Shown here: positions 62,483 to 64,000 of the stretch, piece by piece
Layout: each line of letters starts with the position of its first letter
Position numbering within the stretch: position 1 is the first letter of the stretch
Source: Halococcus agarilyticus
Lineage (GTDB): Archaea > Halobacteriota > Halobacteria > Halobacteriales > Halococcaceae
DNA length: 64,000 bases
Direction of reading: 5' to 3'
Assembly: GCF_000334895.1 (NCBI RefSeq)
Contig: NZ_BAFM01000005.1
Span: 62,001 to 126,000 of the forward strand
The notes under the pieces: model-generated
Database searches by the model: none
Told to the model about the DNA's origin: nothing
The model's input: only the letters and a program-made list of their open reading frames with translations
Translations under genes and position numbers: made by a program

Positions 62483-63669
62483 CGCTCCCACTCCTCGCGG
62501 AGATCGGTGGCGTCGCGCTCGTGATCGAAGACGTGCTCGCCGTCGACGAAGACGTGCTGGGCGGTCGAGTCGAACGTATAGAACTGGTCGTCCCACACCG
62601 CGAGATCGGCGTCGGTGCCCTCTTCGAGCGTGCCGACCCGATCGGCGATTCCGAGGATCTCGGCCGGATTCTTGGTCACGGTGTCGAGCGCGGCCTCGGC
62701 GGGGAGGCCCTCCCGAACCGCGAGGCCGACGCAGACGTCGAGGTGTTGCTGGGGCAGGACGGGCGCGTCGGTCTGGATCGCGACGGTCACGCCCGCCTCG
62801 TGGAGCAATCCGGGTGTTTCGAAGCTGATGTTCGAGAGCTCGTACTTGATCGCGCTCGTCGCGCTCGGGCCGACGACGGCAGGAACGTCGCGCTCGGCGA
62901 ACTCCTCGGCGATCAGGTGACCCTCGGTGGCGTGCTCGATCGAGAACTCCTCGATCCCGAATTCGTGGGTTATTCGGAACACGGTCATGATGTCGTCGGC
63001 GCGGTGGGCGTGGACCCGGAGGGGGAGATCGCCGTCGAGAACTTGCACGAGGTGCTCCATCCCGAGATCGCGCTCGAACGGATCGCCCTCCTCGGCGGCG
63101 TGGTCACGCCGGTCTTTGTAGTCCTCGGCGCTCATGAAGGCCTCTCGGAGCGTGGCCGCGACGCCCGAGCGGGTCGCGGGCTCGCGGTCGTGTTGCTCGC
63201 CGTGGACGCGCTTGGGGTTCTCGCCCATCGCGGCCTTCATCCCGTCCTCCCGGAGGAACATCTCGTCGGCGAGGTTCCCGTGGGTCTTCATCGAGCAGAT
63301 CACGCCGCCGATCACGTTCGCACTCCCCATCCGGGCGCTCACGGTCGTCACGCCGTTGCGAACGGCGCGATCGAGCTCCTCGTCGTGTGGATGGAACCCG
63401 TCGAGCGCCGAGACGTGCGGCGTCACCGGGTCCGTCAGCTCGTTGATGTCGCCGTCCTCGGGTTCGCCCCACTCGGCCATCCCGGCGTGGCTGTGGGCGT
63501 CGACGAGGCCTGGCGTGACGTGCCCGCCGTCGCAATCGAGCACATCGGCCCCGTCGGGAACGTCGATGTCGCCCGCCGCGCGGATCTCGCTGCCCTCGAC
63601 GAGCACGCCGCCCTCGACCGTCCCGCGATCGGTCGCGGTGTGGACGGTCGCATTGGTGAGTGCGTACAC
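62479..63669 (-). CDS. Amidohydrolase family protein (imidazolonepropionase-like)
   Basis: 396 aa from GTG 63669 (ATG is not available near the fold start). TIM barrel with metal ligands: HxH in GLVDAHSHAGM near residue 60, His in DLPLRVHAHRADDI near 218, His in EFSIEHATEG near 243 and Asp in AIQTDAPVLPQQHLD near 300. C-terminal strand TDADLAVWDDQFYTFDSTAQHVFVDGEHVF. Cleaves a cyclic or linear amide. Coupled by a 4-bp overlap to the M24 protein, so the two likely act in one catabolic path on a nitrogen compound; substrate unknown. Confidence 0.92.
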   Translation of the reverse strand: MYALTNATVHTATDRGTVEGGVLVEGSEIRAAGDIDVPDGADVLDCDGGHVTPGLVDAHSHAGMAEWGEPEDGDINELTDPVTPHVSALDGFHPHDEELDRAVRNGVTTVSARMGSANVIGGVICSMKTHGNLADEMFLREDGMKAAMGENPKRVHGEQHDREPATRSGVAATLREAFMSAEDYKDRRDHAAEEGDPFERDLGMEHLVQVLDGDLPLRVHAHRADDIMTVFRITHEFGIEEFSIEHATEGHLIAEEFAERDVPAVVGPSATSAIKYELSNISFETPGLLHEAGVTVAIQTDAPVLPQQHLDVCVGLAVREGLPAEAALDTVTKNPAEILGIADRVGTLEEGTDADLAVWDDQFYTFDSTAQHVFVDGEHVFDHERDATDLREEWER

Positions 63670-63730
63670 ACCACGGACGAGGCAATATTCACACTAAAGC
63701 GCTCGGATCACCAGCCCGGATCGCCGGCGA

Positions 63731-64000
63731 TCAGATCGTGTCGTCGGGATCGTGCTCGTCGGCCATCCGGCGTGCTTCGGCCGCATACCGCTCCCGAACG
63801 TCGGCTTCCACTACGGCTTCGAGATCGTCCGGGGAGACGTCCCTGGCGGCAGTCACGGTGTCCATATCGATCGCCTGCGCTGCGAGTTCCCGCCGAAAGA
63901 GCCGGTTTCCCTCCGGCGTCGCGTACTTGAGAACGATGAGGTCGCGGTTGTTGTACCCGCGCTCGACGAGCCACACACGGACGTCGTCTTCCGATCCCAT
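63731..64000 (-). CDS. Conserved small haloarchaeal protein
   Basis: 89 aa if it starts at the ATG at 63998-64000, the last base of the window; a longer form cannot be excluded. MGSEDDVRVWLVERGYNNRD then LIVLKYATPEGNRLFRREL is a compact alpha/beta pattern, followed by the helical YAAEARRMADEHDPDDTI end. Similar proteins are widespread in haloarchaea; the role is unknown. Same strand as, and 61 bp upstream of, the amidohydrolase. Confidence 0.75.
   Translation of the reverse strand: MGSEDDVRVWLVERGYNNRDLIVLKYATPEGNRLFRRELAAQAIDMDTVTAARDVSPDDLEAVVEADVRERYAAEARRMADEHDPDDTI

Noticed and set aside
1-64000. CRISPR array, rRNA operon, replication origin or complete insertion sequence
   Set aside because: No regularly spaced repeats, no rRNA-like conserved segments, no orc/cdc6 gene and no transposase ORF with terminal repeats were seen.

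Overview
The window is a stretch of haloarchaeal chromosome (class Halobacteria). The DNA is GC-rich with strong GC3 bias and the proteins are acidic. Twin-arginine and lipobox signals, PGF-CTERM surface anchors, an archaeal RNA polymerase subunit (RpoL), an archaeal Dph2, haloarchaeal-type malate synthase and isocitrate lyase, and TATA boxes about 20-30 nt upstream of leaderless ATGs all point the same way. Genus cannot be settled from the sequence. No rRNA, tRNA, CRISPR array or complete insertion sequence was seen.

Layout. 1-2.9 kb: two tandem, related PGF-CTERM surface proteins, the first cut by the window edge. 2.9-22 kb: a surface-polysaccharide / protein-glycosylation island. It holds UDP-GlcNAc 2-epimerase and UDP-ManNAc dehydrogenase (together giving UDP-ManNAcA), a DUF354 GT-B-like protein, three GT4 and two GT2 glycosyltransferases, two alkaline-phosphatase-superfamily enzymes, a 12-13-TM GT-C-like membrane protein, two related alpha-toroid proteins of unknown chemistry, and a methyltransferase-toroid fusion. 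22-25.3 kb: a membrane-anchored Thr-rich protein, a Tat-exported ferritin-like/lamin-tail fusion and a frameshifted coiled-coil gene. 25.9-28.8 kb: a lower-GC mobile-type segment with a tyrosine recombinase, its overlapping RHH-like partner, an HNH nuclease fused to a degenerate recombinase domain behind a perfect palindrome, and a small RHH-like gene.

29-41 kb: housekeeping and metabolism: SCP2-like protein, HTH protein, glyoxylate-shunt aceB and aceA, MBL hydrolase, YlbF-like protein, carboxylesterase, a solitary nuoCD, a Bat-type HTH regulator, dph2 and a lipoprotein. 41-45.3 kb: a four-gene iron-siderophore-type ABC uptake operon (binding lipoprotein, FAD protein, FecCD permease, ATPase) behind a DtxR/Idr-type palindrome. 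45.3-64 kb: aldo/keto reductase, old-yellow-enzyme, HSL-type esterase, METTL5-like methyltransferase, Nudix, rhomboid protease, rpoL, several small membrane proteins, hisF, TbsP-type regulator, CNNM/CorC protein, secreted subtilase, YdjM-like protein, and an overlapping amidohydrolase/M24 pair.

Three genes (near 24434, 28370 and 50772) are each restored by adding one base at or next to a short homopolymer, so residual sequencing error must be excluded before calling them pseudogenes. The most unusual locus is the HNH-recombinase fusion at 27.5-28.4 kb with its palindromic putative operator; next are the toroid proteins of the glycan island, the His-rich FAD protein in the iron operon, and the M24 protein that has lost most metal ligands.
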